Below, piece by piece: positions 33,578-44,143 of a stretch of DNA of 61,415 nt. The stretch's first letter is position 1, and each line of letters begins with the position of its first letter. The translations under genes and the position numbers were made by a program. Under the pieces are notes generated by a model that did no database searches, was not told the DNA's origin, and saw nothing but the letters and a program-made list of their open reading frames with translations. The DNA comes from Paractinoplanes toevensis (lineage in GTDB: Bacteria > Actinomycetota > Actinomycetes > Mycobacteriales > Micromonosporaceae), in NCBI RefSeq assembly GCF_018332695.1, contig NZ_BOQN01000090.1:1-61415 (forward strand), read 5' to 3'.

Positions 33578-34629
33578 TATTCCGTCACGCCCGACTCTTC
33601 GTACGCCTCCGCGACGATGCGCAGGGTGTCGATGCCGCTCTTCAGATCGCCGACGTAGGGGCTGATCGACAGCGTGCCGACCCCGGCCGCGGCGTACTGC
33701 TTGATCCGTTCCTTGACCTGGATCTTGTTGCCGATGATCGAGGTGCGCTCGATGAACTCCTGCGGGATCGCCTCGGCCGCCTCCGCCTTCTGACCGCTGA
33801 GGTAGAGGTCCTGCACCTTCTGGGCGGCGTCGGCGTAACCCATCCGGACCGCGAGCTGGTTGTAGAAGTTCTGCTCCCGGCTGCCCATGCCGCCGACGTA
33901 GAGCGCCGCGTAGGGCCGCACCACGTCGGCGCACCACGCGGTGTTGTCGCCGATCACGACGGGGACCGTGGGTGCCACGTCGAAACCGGTCAGGCCGAGG
34001 CCACGTTTGGCCCGCCCGCGCTCGATGTGCTGCAGATACTCCCCCGCGGCGTCGGGCGCGAAGAAGATCGCCAGCCAGCCGTCGGCGATCTCGCCGGCCA
34101 GCTCCAGGTTCTTCGGGCCGACCGCGGCCAGGTAGATCGGGATTTCCGTACGCGGCGGGCGGAAGCCCAGCTTGAGCGCCTTGCCCGGCCCGTCGGGCAG
34201 CGGCAGCGTGTAGTGCTCGCCGGAGAAGGACACCGGCTCGCGGGCGATCGCCTTCTTGACGATCTCCACATACTCCCTGGTGCGGCCGAGCGGCTTGGCG
34301 AACCGGACCCCGTGCCAGCCCTCGGAGACCTGCGGGCCGGAGACGCCCAGGCCGAGCCGGAACCGGCCGCCGGACAGGGCGTCGATGGTGGCCGCGGTCA
34401 TCGCGGTCATCGCCGGGGTGCGCGCCGGGATCTGCATGACGGCCGCGCCGAGGTCGATCTGCCGGGTCTGGCCGGCCATCCAGGCGAGCATGCTGACCGC
34501 GTCCGACCCGTACGCCTCGGCCGACCACGCAACGGCGAAGCCGAGCCGGTCCGCTTCCTGGGCCATCGCCAGATGATCGGCGGGCGTCGTCCACGCCGCC
34601 TGATAACCGAGGCTGATTCCGAGCCGCAC
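33577..34629 (-). CDS. LLM class F420-dependent oxidoreductase
   Basis: 350-aa luciferase-like TIM-barrel enzyme; family members of this type usually use F420. Features: MRLGISLGYQ start, WSAEAYGSDAVSMLAWMA, a non-proline cis-peptide-type region, and SGGRFRLGLGVSGPQVSEGWHG, which binds the cofactor phosphate. Substrate unknown. The GTG at 34629 has GGGAGGA about 4 bases upstream. It heads the operon with the phosphatase gene. Confidence 0.94.
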   Translation of the reverse strand: MRLGISLGYQAAWTTPADHLAMAQEADRLGFAVAWSAEAYGSDAVSMLAWMAGQTRQIDLGAAVMQIPARTPAMTAMTAATIDALSGGRFRLGLGVSGPQVSEGWHGVRFAKPLGRTREYVEIVKKAIAREPVSFSGEHYTLPLPDGPGKALKLGFRPPRTEIPIYLAAVGPKNLELAGEIADGWLAIFFAPDAAGEYLQHIERGRAKRGLGLTGFDVAPTVPVVIGDNTAWCADVVRPYAALYVGGMGSREQNFYNQLAVRMGYADAAQKVQDLYLSGQKAEAAEAIPQEFIERTSIIGNKIQVKERIKQYAAAGVGTLSISPYVGDLKSGIDTLRIVAEAYEESGVTE

Positions 34630-34661
34630 GTGTTCCTCCCGGTTTGCTGATCCTCCCTGCG

Positions 34662-34667
34662 AGCCTA
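34662..34667 (-). promoter_or_regulatory. putative -10 box for the LLM oxidoreductase gene
   Basis: TAGGCT on the minus strand, 32 bases before the GTG, giving a short leader that carries the ribosome site. Confidence 0.45.
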
Positions 34668-34749
34668 GCCACCCACCGTCCGTAGTTTCCGTCCGGTAAC
34701 CGACGCGGTTGACCTGGGCCGGAGCATTTCGTTACGGACACAGTGCGAA

Positions 34750-34755
34750 TAAGGT
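34750..34755 (+). promoter_or_regulatory. putative -10 box of a leaderless aldo/keto reductase gene
   Basis: TAAGGT, 6 bases before the GTG at 34762; no ribosome site between. Confidence 0.5.
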
Positions 34756-34761
34756 TCACTC

Positions 34762-35757
34762 GTGCAACAACGACCGCTCGGCCGAAGCGGGCTGGCGGTC
34801 TCCCGGCTCGCCCTCGGCACCATGACCTGGGGACGGGACACCGATCCCGACGACGCGGCCGCCCAGCTCAAGATCTACCTGGAGGCCGGTGGCACCACCA
34901 TCGACACCGCCGACGTGTACGGGGACGGCGACGCCGAATCGGTGATCGGCTCGCTGCTCGACCACCTGGTGCCGCGGGACGAGGTGGTGATCGCCACCAA
35001 GGCCGGTCTCACCCCGCACGGCTACCGCCGCCGCGACGGCTCCCGGGGCAACCTGCTGCGCTCGCTCGACACCTCGCTGCGCCGGCTCGGCACCGACTAC
35101 GTCGACCTGTGGCAGGTGCACGGCTTCGACCCGATGACTCCGCTGGAGGAGACGCTCGCCGCGCTCGATCACGCGGTCTCCTCGGGCCGGGTGCGCTACG
35201 TCGGCGTGTCCAACTTCGCCGCCTGGCAGACGGCGCGCGCCGCGACCTGGCAGTCCGCCTATCCCGGCCGGGCCCCGATCGTCGCCTCCCAGATGGAGTA
35301 CTCGTTGCTGGAGCGCGGCATCGAGCGGGAGTTGCTGCCGGCCTCGGCCGCCCTCGGCTTCGGGGTGCTGGCCTGGTCACCGCTCGGCCGCGGCGTGCTG
35401 ACCGGCAAATACCGCAACGGCCGGCCGCTCGACTCGCGGGCCGCCACCGAGCACCTGGGCGCGTTCGTCCGCACCTACCTGGAACCGCGCAGCTCCAGCA
35501 TCGTGCAGGCGGTGGTGACGGCGGCCGCCGGGCTCGGCGTGTCCCCGCTCGAGGTGGCGATCGCCTGGGTGCGTGATCGACCGGGGGTGGCCGCGCCGAT
35601 CCTGGGTGCCCGCACCGCCGGGCAACTGCAGGGTGCGCTGCTGAGCGAGGAGCTGACGCTGCCCGCGGAGATCGCCGGCGCGCTCGACGACGTGTCCGCC
35701 ATCGACCTCGGATATCCCGAGCGTGCGGGCGCCGACTACCCCGTCGGAGAGCACTAG
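34762..35757 (+). CDS. aldo/keto reductase
   Basis: NADPH-dependent TIM-barrel reductase (331 aa). Catalytic set: Asp and Tyr in IDTADVYGDGDAE, Lys in VIATKAG, and His in LWQVHGFDP. The C-terminal cofactor part contains PILGARTAGQLQ. It resembles the YajO/Tas-like group acting on aldehydes or sugars. It diverges from the LLM oxidoreductase gene over 132 bases; each side has its own TANNNT box. Confidence 0.94.
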   Translation: MQQRPLGRSGLAVSRLALGTMTWGRDTDPDDAAAQLKIYLEAGGTTIDTADVYGDGDAESVIGSLLDHLVPRDEVVIATKAGLTPHGYRRRDGSRGNLLRSLDTSLRRLGTDYVDLWQVHGFDPMTPLEETLAALDHAVSSGRVRYVGVSNFAAWQTARAATWQSAYPGRAPIVASQMEYSLLERGIERELLPASAALGFGVLAWSPLGRGVLTGKYRNGRPLDSRAATEHLGAFVRTYLEPRSSSIVQAVVTAAAGLGVSPLEVAIAWVRDRPGVAAPILGARTAGQLQGALLSEELTLPAEIAGALDDVSAIDLGYPERAGADYPVGEH

Positions 35758-35791
35758 CCGACCCGTGGATCGTGGGCGCATATTAGACGTC

Positions 35792-35983
35792 ATGGACTAC
35801 GAATACGCGCCGCTACGGTTGCCTTCGAATGTCGATCGCCTGACCGCGGCGGCGCAGCTCGCCATCCAGGCGGAGTTCTCCGGCTGGGAGCTGGCCCGGG
35901 TGCAACTCTTCCGGGACGGCAGCCGGAAAGTGGTGCTCCGCCGCCGCGTTCAGCCCAACCCCCAGCCGGGACTGTCGTACTGA
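35792..35983 (+). CDS. DUF5703 family small protein
   Basis: 63-aa protein of unknown function, typical of the family by the pattern YEYAPLRLP...ATRL-like helix...GWELARVQLFRDGSRKVVLRRR. No membrane segment or cysteines. CATATT lies 7 bases before the ATG, so a leaderless transcript is possible. It abuts the convergent gene stop at 35984. The neighbourhood (aldo/keto reductase, DUF5703, hypothetical, M20 peptidase) matches the usual actinobacterial order. Confidence 0.88.
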   Translation: MDYEYAPLRLPSNVDRLTAAAQLAIQAEFSGWELARVQLFRDGSRKVVLRRRVQPNPQPGLSY

Positions 35984-36655
35984 CTAGTGGTTGTGCCCGG
36001 CGTGGTCCTCTTCCTCATCCGGGAGGAAGGGGTGCTCGTCGAGCCTGCCCACCAGCAGGTCACCCTCCCGGGGAGCGAACGGGCCGTCGCCGTCCGAGTC
36101 CTCGTAGGCCTCGAGGTCGAGCGGCTCGGCGATCTCGCTCACCGTCAGCAGGCCGTCGAGCGGCTCGAGCTCGGGAACGTCGAGCGACGACAGTGAGCCG
36201 TCCCCCGCCTGCAGCAGCTCCAGCACGGCCTCGCCGACCGACTCGACCGCGCCGGCGTCCTCGTCCTCCGGCACCGTGTTGCGCCGGGCCGCGTCGGCCA
36301 CCCGCAGCAGGGCGGCGACGCTGGGCACCCGGTAGTCGCGGCGCTGCCGCACCGAGATCACCTGCGGGTACGGGTCGGCGGACTCGGCCGCGTCCAGCCC
36401 GTCGACGCCCAGGCCGAACCGCTGGTCGGCCTCGTCGGGGTCGATCGACTCCACGTCCCACGGCGTGACCTCACCGAAGGCGTCGAGCAGCTTCTCGTCG
36501 TACGCGAACGACGCGTTGTTCAGGTCGACGTACGCCTGCCAGACGGCGTCGTCGTCGATGCGGCCCGCGGCCGCCTTGACCGCCGCGAGATGCGCCTTGG
36601 CGGCCTCTACGACGGCCTCGAGGGCGGCGTCGAGTTCCGCGTTCTGGTCGCTCAT
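35984..36655 (-). CDS. acidic conserved hypothetical protein
   Basis: 223-aa, strongly acidic soluble protein with no recognised domain. The N-terminal 60 residues are helical (MSDQNAELDAALEAVVEAAKAHLAAVKAAAG), the centre has RQRRDYRVPSVAALLRVADAARR, and the end is EEEDHAGHNH, a His-rich tail that could bind metal. It lies 31 bases downstream of the M20 peptidase region on the same strand side: the peptidase gene stop is at 36687 and reads in the same direction away from it, so they are not overlapping. Function unknown. Confidence 0.82.
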   Translation of the reverse strand: MSDQNAELDAALEAVVEAAKAHLAAVKAAAGRIDDDAVWQAYVDLNNASFAYDEKLLDAFGEVTPWDVESIDPDEADQRFGLGVDGLDAAESADPYPQVISVRQRRDYRVPSVAALLRVADAARRNTVPEDEDAGAVESVGEAVLELLQAGDGSLSSLDVPELEPLDGLLTVSEIAEPLDLEAYEDSDGDGPFAPREGDLLVGRLDEHPFLPDEEEDHAGHNH

Positions 36656-36686
36656 CTATCGGGTCCTTCCGGGAAAATACGAAGAA

Positions 36687-37994
36687 TCAGCTGTTACGGA
36701 GCAGACGGTCCAGCACACGCACGCCGAACTCTAGTCCCTCCACCGGAACCCGCTCGTCGATGCCATGGAACAGCGCGGCGAAGTTCAGCTCCGGGGGAAG
36801 GCGCAGCGGCGCGAACCCGAAACAGTTGATCCCGAGGGTCGCGAACGCCTTCGCGTCGGTGCCGCCGGACATCAGATAGGGCACCGTCCGGGCACCCGGG
36901 TCCTCGGCCCGCAGGGCCGCGCCCATGGCGTCGACCAGGGCACCACCGAACTCGGTCTCGACCGCCGGCTGCTGCTGGATGTGCTCGATCTCGATGTCCG
37001 GCCCGATGATCTCGCGCAGCTCGGCCAGGAACGACTCGGCCTCCCCGGGCAGGGTGCGGCAGTCGATGGTGGCGGAGGCCTTGCCGGGGATCACGTTGTC
37101 CTTGTAACCGGCCTCGAGCCGGGTCGGGTTCGCGGTGTTCCGGATGGTCGCGCCGATCAGGTTGGCGATCGGGCCCAGCTTGGCGACGGCCGTCTCCGGG
37201 TTGTCCGGGTCGAGGTCGATGCCGAGCGCGTCGCTGACCTCCTGCAGGAACCGCCGGACGGTGGGCGTGACGACGACCGGGAAGCGGTGCCGGCCGACCG
37301 CGGCGACGGCCTCGGCCAGGGCGGTGACCGCGTTGTCGTCGTGGATGAACGAGCCGTGGCCGGGCCGGCCGGTAGCGTTCAGCCGCAGCCAGTTGAGGCC
37401 TTTCTCGGCCGTCTGCACCAGGTAGAGCCGGAGGTTGTCGTTCACCGTGTAGGAGTAGCCGCCGACCTCGCCGACCGCCTCGGTGCAGTCCTCGAGCAGG
37501 TCGCGGTGCTTGCGGACGAGGAACTGCGAGCCGAACTCCATGCCGGCCTCCTCATCGGCGGTGAAGGCCAGCACGATGTCGCGGGGCGGGACGTAGCCGG
37601 TGCGCTGCCAGTCGCGGACGACGGCCAGCATCATGGCGTCGAAGTCCTTCATGTCGATCGCGCCCCGGCCCCACAGGAAGCCGTCCTTCTCCTCACCGGC
37701 GAACGGCGGCACCGACCACTCGGACGCGTCGGCCGGCACCACGTCGAGGTGGCCGTGCACGAGCAGGGCACCCCGGCTGCGGTCGGCGCCGGGGATGCGG
37801 GCGATCAGGTTGGCCCGTTTCGGCGCCGACTCGTGCAGGACGGAACTGATGCCCACCTCGTCGAGCTTCGCCGCCACGTATTCGGCGGCGACGCGTTCCC
37901 CGACCGTGGTGTCCGGGTCGCCGGTGTTGGTGGTATCGATGCGCAGCAGGTCACGGCAGATGCCGGTGACCTCCGCGGCGGCGCTGGTCTCCAT
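36687..37994 (-). CDS. M20/M25/M40 family metallopeptidase
   Basis: 435-aa dizinc exopeptidase or deacylase. Metal ligands: His in LLVHGHLDVVP, Asp in WGRGAIDMKD, Glu-Glu in FTADEEAGMEFG and His in ALFHGIDE near the end. The lid/dimerisation domain lies around residues 190-320. The actinobacterial SCO1672-like group is usually annotated as dipeptidase or succinyl-diaminopimelate desuccinylase-like; the true substrate is unknown. The ATG at 37994 has GAAGGGCGG just upstream; the open frame beyond it is antisense to the hemerythrin-like gene. Confidence 0.94.
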   Translation of the reverse strand: METSAAAEVTGICRDLLRIDTTNTGDPDTTVGERVAAEYVAAKLDEVGISSVLHESAPKRANLIARIPGADRSRGALLVHGHLDVVPADASEWSVPPFAGEEKDGFLWGRGAIDMKDFDAMMLAVVRDWQRTGYVPPRDIVLAFTADEEAGMEFGSQFLVRKHRDLLEDCTEAVGEVGGYSYTVNDNLRLYLVQTAEKGLNWLRLNATGRPGHGSFIHDDNAVTALAEAVAAVGRHRFPVVVTPTVRRFLQEVSDALGIDLDPDNPETAVAKLGPIANLIGATIRNTANPTRLEAGYKDNVIPGKASATIDCRTLPGEAESFLAELREIIGPDIEIEHIQQQPAVETEFGGALVDAMGAALRAEDPGARTVPYLMSGGTDAKAFATLGINCFGFAPLRLPPELNFAALFHGIDERVPVEGLEFGVRVLDRLLRNS

Positions 37995-38048
37995 CCGCCC
38001 TTCATACCAGCAGTTTGATAAATCATCCGGTCGGGTACCGGCGGTGCC

Positions 38049-38630
38049 GTGTCCGCACTGAATCTTCCCCCGCTCCCGCCGGTCGGCGGCGAGACCACCG
38101 GCCGCAACGTGGTGGACGTCCTGAACCAGCAGCACCGCGACCTGGTCGCGCTCAGCGAGCGTCTGGCGGCGGAGCCCGGCGACAAGCGGCTGGCCGGCGT
38201 CGTGATCGCCGAGCTGTCCCGGCACCTGTCGGCCGAGGAGCAGTACCTCTATCCCGCCATCAAGCAGGCGGTGCCGGGCGGCGAGGACCTCGCGGCCCGC
38301 GAGCTTGCCGAGGATCACACCCTGCTGGTTCTGCTGAAGAGGCTGGACCGGGGCGAGCCGGCCGCCGCCGAGGTGGCCGAGGCGGTGCGACGGCACGTGG
38401 CCGCCGACGCCGAGGAGCTGCTCCCGGTTCTGATGCAGATGGTCCCGGTCGAGGATCTGATCCGGGTCGGCAACCGGGTGGAGATGGCCGCGGAGGCCGC
38501 GCCGACCCGCCCGCACCCGGGTACGCCGTCGGCGCCGCCGTGGAACAAAATTGTCGATCCCGCCGTCGCGGTAGTCGACAAATTACGCGATGTCGCCACT
38601 CGCCGGACCACGTACATTGGCGATTTGTAA
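38049..38630 (+). CDS. hemerythrin HHE domain protein
   Basis: 193-aa protein with a predicted four-helix diiron site. The His/Glu ligands are seen in VLNQQHRDL, LSRHLSAEEQYLYP, AEDHTLL and RRHVAADAEELLPV. Such proteins bind oxygen, nitric oxide or iron, or act in redox stress. The last 60 residues are Pro-rich and disordered, ending in RRTTYIGDL. The GTG start has no obvious ribosome site. It diverges from the M20 peptidase gene. Confidence 0.9.
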   Translation: MSALNLPPLPPVGGETTGRNVVDVLNQQHRDLVALSERLAAEPGDKRLAGVVIAELSRHLSAEEQYLYPAIKQAVPGGEDLAARELAEDHTLLVLLKRLDRGEPAAAEVAEAVRRHVAADAEELLPVLMQMVPVEDLIRVGNRVEMAAEAAPTRPHPGTPSAPPWNKIVDPAVAVVDKLRDVATRRTTYIGDL

Positions 38631-38697
38631 TGTTACCGCCCGGTTCTGTAACCGGTTTGTCACATGTGGAGGATCTTTCGGCAGGCCCGAGGGCTAG

Positions 38698-38715
38698 CCT
38701 TCGATGTCTCGAAGG
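38698..38715. promoter_or_regulatory. candidate LysR operator
   Basis: CCTTCGA-TGTC-TCGAAGG, a perfect inverted repeat with 7-bp arms, 15 bases before the LysR gene and just upstream of its -10 box. The placement suits autoregulation. Confidence 0.5.
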
Positions 38716-38718
38716 TCC

Positions 38719-38724
38719 TAACGT
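38719..38724 (+). promoter_or_regulatory. putative -10 box of the leaderless LysR gene
   Basis: TAACGT, 6 bases before the ATG at 38731. Confidence 0.45.
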
Positions 38725-38730
38725 CACGCT

Positions 38731-39726
38731 ATGAACCTGGAGCTCCGGCATCTCAAGGTGGTCTGCGCCATCGCGGAAACCGGCAGCGTGACCAAGGCTG
38801 CGTCACAGCTCGGGCTCGCCCAGCCGGCCTTGACCGCGCAACTGCAACGCATCGAGCGCACCCTCGGGGGTCCCCTGTTCGAGCGTGACCGCCGCGGTGC
38901 GCGGCCCACGGCGCTCGGCGAGCTCGTACTATCCCGTGCCCGGGTCCTTCTGCCTGCCATGAAAGGCCTGCAGGACGAAGCGGCCCGGCTGGCCGGGGCG
39001 ACCGACAGCGAGATCATGAGCCGATACCGGATCGGCGCGCTCGGCGGCCCGATCCTGGGCGGCATGGTCTACCGGCTGTCCATGGCCCAGCCCGACGCGC
39101 AGATCACCACCCACGCGTCGTACTACGTCGAGGAACTCGCCACCATGCTGCAGGGCGGCAAACTCGACTACGCCCAGGTGGGAGTGTGCGGCGACGCCAT
39201 GCCCGCGGCCGACTACGGCCTGGTCTGGCAGACCGTCGCGGTCGACGCGGTCTGTGTGCTCATGCCCGACGACCACCCCGGCACCAAGCAGATCGACGTC
39301 GACCTGGCCGAGCTGGCCCACGAGCAGTGGGTGGGCAGCACCGGCGACGGCTGCTTCGCCGAGTGCTTCGCGGCGGCCTGCGCCCGCTCCGGCTTCACCC
39401 CGCGCCGGGTCCTCGAGACCGACGTGCGCGGCTGTGTCGACATGGTCGAATCCGGGCTCGCGCTCGGCCTGTGCCAGCCGACGTTCCGGCCGCCGGCCGG
39501 CCTGACCTCCCGGCCGATCCGCACCGCGCCGCTGCGCTGGCGCCAGGTGATCGGCTGGCACCCGGAGTCGCCGGCCGCCCGCAGCGCGCCCAAGCTGATC
39601 GAGATGGCGGTCGCCGCCTACCAGGAGGTAGTGTCCCGCAATCCGCTCTACGTGGAGTGGACCAAGGAATACCCGCACCTGGGCGGCGGCTCCGTGGAAA
39701 ACATGACCCCGCTCAGCATGAGCTGA
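38731..39726 (+). CDS. LysR family transcriptional regulator
   Basis: 331-aa regulator. The N-terminal winged HTH is canonical (LELRHLKVVCAIAETGSVTKAASQLGLAQPALTAQLQRIERTLG), followed by a type 2 periplasmic-binding-like effector domain (about 95-300). The extra C-terminal tail of about 25 residues (YVEWTKEYPHLGGG) is a little longer than usual. Target genes are unknown; no divergent partner is adjacent. A perfect inverted repeat precedes it, and its stop lies inside a terminator hairpin. Confidence 0.93.
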   Translation: MNLELRHLKVVCAIAETGSVTKAASQLGLAQPALTAQLQRIERTLGGPLFERDRRGARPTALGELVLSRARVLLPAMKGLQDEAARLAGATDSEIMSRYRIGALGGPILGGMVYRLSMAQPDAQITTHASYYVEELATMLQGGKLDYAQVGVCGDAMPAADYGLVWQTVAVDAVCVLMPDDHPGTKQIDVDLAELAHEQWVGSTGDGCFAECFAAACARSGFTPRRVLETDVRGCVDMVESGLALGLCQPTFRPPAGLTSRPIRTAPLRWRQVIGWHPESPAARSAPKLIEMAVAAYQEVVSRNPLYVEWTKEYPHLGGGSVENMTPLSMS

Positions 39727-39732
39727 GCGGGG
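39707..39732. terminator. bidirectional hairpin between LysR and the ClpC-type gene
   Basis: CCCCGCTCAGC-ATGA-GCTGAGCGGGG, an 11-bp stem with a 4-base loop. The LysR stop codon is inside the right arm; the convergent ClpC-type gene stops 13 bases further on. Confidence 0.75.
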
Positions 39733-39744
39733 CCTGAATCCGAA

Positions 39745-42249
<2,505 letters not shown>

Positions 42250-42338
42250 AAGTCTTCTTCTCTCCTGGTACGTCCTGACCTTATTGCTCCCGAGTCAGCG
42301 CCGGAGCCAACCGGATAATTCCCAGAACTTGACAGAGG

Positions 42339-42344
42339 TACGCT
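42339..42344 (+). promoter_or_regulatory. putative -10 box of the leaderless NYN gene
   Basis: TACGCT, 7 bases before the ATG at 42352. Confidence 0.45.
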
Positions 42345-42351
42345 CAACTTC

Positions 42352-42729
42352 ATGACCGTACCTCTGGTGGTCGTCGACGGTGCCAACGTCGTCGGATCCG
42401 TCCCCGACGGCTGGTGGAAGGACCGCGCCGGCGCCGCGATCCGGCTGCGCGACCGCTTGTCGGCGATCATCGACGAGGGCCTGCCCGGCCTGCCCGGCCC
42501 GATCGAGGTCACCCTGGTCGTCGAGGGCAGGGCCAGGGAAATCCCGCAAGCCGGCAACGGGGTCACCCTCGAGAGGGCGACGCACTCCGGCGACGATGCC
42601 ATCGTTGATCTGGTACGCCGTGAAGCCGGCCGCCAGATCGTCGTCGTCACCGCCGACCGGGGTCTGCGCGACCGCGTCCAGGCACTCGGCGCCGAGGTGC
42701 GCGGCCCGTCGTCGGTGCCCCGGCGTTAG
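42352..42729 (+). CDS. NYN domain (PIN-like) putative RNase
   Basis: 125-aa minimal PIN/NYN-fold protein. Acidic residues that would bind metal: Asp in LVVVDGANVVG, Asp-Asp in HSGDDAIVDLV and Asp in VVTADRGLRDRV. The relatives are small nucleases such as YacP/Rae1 type. RNA target unknown. It diverges from the ClpC-type gene over 102 bases. Confidence 0.88.
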   Translation: MTVPLVVVDGANVVGSVPDGWWKDRAGAAIRLRDRLSAIIDEGLPGLPGPIEVTLVVEGRAREIPQAGNGVTLERATHSGDDAIVDLVRREAGRQIVVVTADRGLRDRVQALGAEVRGPSSVPRR

Positions 42730-42750
42730 CCGCATCACCTTCGCCACCTC

Positions 42751-42756
42751 TAGGCT
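42751..42756 (+). promoter_or_regulatory. putative -10 box of a small leaderless gene
   Basis: TAGGCT, 6 bases before the GTG at 42763. Confidence 0.4.
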
Positions 42757-42762
42757 GTCCCG

Positions 42763-42927
42763 GTGACCACCCCGGCAGACTCCGCGCCTCCGCCCGGCGT
42801 GACCTGCCACCAGCCGCCGTGGGGCCGCCGCGTGTCGGCGGCGGCGATGCTGATGCTCGCCCGGTGGGTCACGCCTGATCTTCCGCTCTACGGCAATGAC
42901 CACGACCGGGCCGACTTCGCTCCCTGA
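42763..42927 (+). CDS. possible small protein (54 aa)
   Basis: An open frame too short for most gene finders. It begins VTTPADSAPPPGVTCHQPPWG, has a hydrophobic helix-like middle (SAAAMLMLARWV) and ends NDHDRADFAP. Third positions are mostly G or C, and a TAGGCT box 6 bases before the GTG fits the leaderless pattern seen at confirmed genes here. No family is recognised. It fills the gap between the NYN gene and the MFS gene. Confidence 0.5.
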   Translation: MTTPADSAPPPGVTCHQPPWGRRVSAAAMLMLARWVTPDLPLYGNDHDRADFAP

Positions 42928-42982
42928 CCGCTGACCCGATTCAGCGCGTCCCCCTTTCCTGCTCATCGCCGGGAGCGATGTC

Positions 42983-44143
42983 ATGCCCGCTGCCTCCGCC
43001 GTCCTGCGCGCGCCCCAGGTGCCGCTCGTCCTGATCGCCAGCCAGGTGGGCCGGCTGCCCACCGCGGCCGCGCCCCTCGCCCTGCTGCTGTTCGCCCGCC
43101 AGTCGGTCAGCCTCGCCGTGGCCGGCATCGTGGTGGCCGTCTTCACCGCCGGCATGGCCGTCACCGCCCCGCTGCTGGCCCGCGGCATCGACCGCTGGCG
43201 CCAGCCGCCGGTCCTCTACGGCTCGGCGTCACTGTCCGCCATCGGCTACCTGATCGCCGCCCTCAGCGACGGCCGTCCGGCGCCGCTGCTCGCCGGGGCC
43301 GCCCTGGCCGGCATGGGCACCCCTCCGCTGGAGGCCTGCCTGCGGGCGCTCTGGCCGGACCTGGTGCCGGCGGCCCACGTCACCGCCGCGTACGCCCTGG
43401 ACATCGCCCTGCAAGAGGTGATCTTCGTGGTCGGCCCGCTGGTGACCCTGGCCGCCGTGGCGGCCGCCGGCCCGGCGGCCGCGCTGATCGTCGCGGCCGT
43501 CCTCCAGCTCGCCGGGGTGGCCGCCTTCGTGGCCGCCCCCGCCACCCGCCGCTGGCGCGGCCAACCGGCCCACCGGCACTGGGCCGGCCCGCTGCGCGTC
43601 CCCCGCCTGGCCACCCTGGTGCTGGGCATCGCCTGCGTCGGCGCCGCGGTGGGCAGCATCCCGGTCGTCCTCACCGGCTACGCCGAATCCGCCGGCGACC
43701 GCGGCCTGACCGGCTGGCTGCTGGCCTGCCAGGCGCTGGGTGCCCTGGTCAGCGGCCTGCTCTACACCCGGGCCAAGCCCGGCTCACTGCGCCGGCTTCC
43801 CCTGCTGGCGGCCTGCTTCACCGTGGCCTACCTGCCGCTGCTGCTGGTCCCGGCCCCCGGCCCGATGTACCTGCTGCAGTTCGTGAGCGGCTTCGGCCTG
43901 CCGCCGCTGCTGACCGCCGCGTTCCTCGCCGCCGACCGGCTGGCTCCGCCCGGCACCGCGGTCGAGGCGTTCGCCTGGATCTTCACCGCCTTCACCGTCG
44001 GCAGCGCCACCGGCGCCGCCCTGGCCGGCCCGCTGACCGACGCCTCGATCCGCACCGGCTTCGCCTTCGCCCCGATCGCCGGCCTCCTGGCCATCGCCGC
44101 GATGGCCGTCACCGCAGGCCGTCGGCCACCTGGCCGGCGGTGA
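42983..44143 (+). CDS. MFS transporter
   Basis: 386-aa permease with about twelve hydrophobic segments in two halves. The loop 2-3 region reads LLARGIDRWRQPPVL, a form of the MFS signature. No long loops or extra domains. It resembles sugar- or drug-efflux MFS proteins; substrate unknown. GGGAG lies 7 bases before the ATG. Its last 35 bases overlap the end of the convergent reductase gene. Confidence 0.9.
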   Translation: MPAASAVLRAPQVPLVLIASQVGRLPTAAAPLALLLFARQSVSLAVAGIVVAVFTAGMAVTAPLLARGIDRWRQPPVLYGSASLSAIGYLIAALSDGRPAPLLAGAALAGMGTPPLEACLRALWPDLVPAAHVTAAYALDIALQEVIFVVGPLVTLAAVAAAGPAAALIVAAVLQLAGVAAFVAAPATRRWRGQPAHRHWAGPLRVPRLATLVLGIACVGAAVGSIPVVLTGYAESAGDRGLTGWLLACQALGALVSGLLYTRAKPGSLRRLPLLAACFTVAYLPLLLVPAPGPMYLLQFVSGFGLPPLLTAAFLAADRLAPPGTAVEAFAWIFTAFTVGSATGAALAGPLTDASIRTGFAFAPIAGLLAIAAMAVTAGRRPPGRR

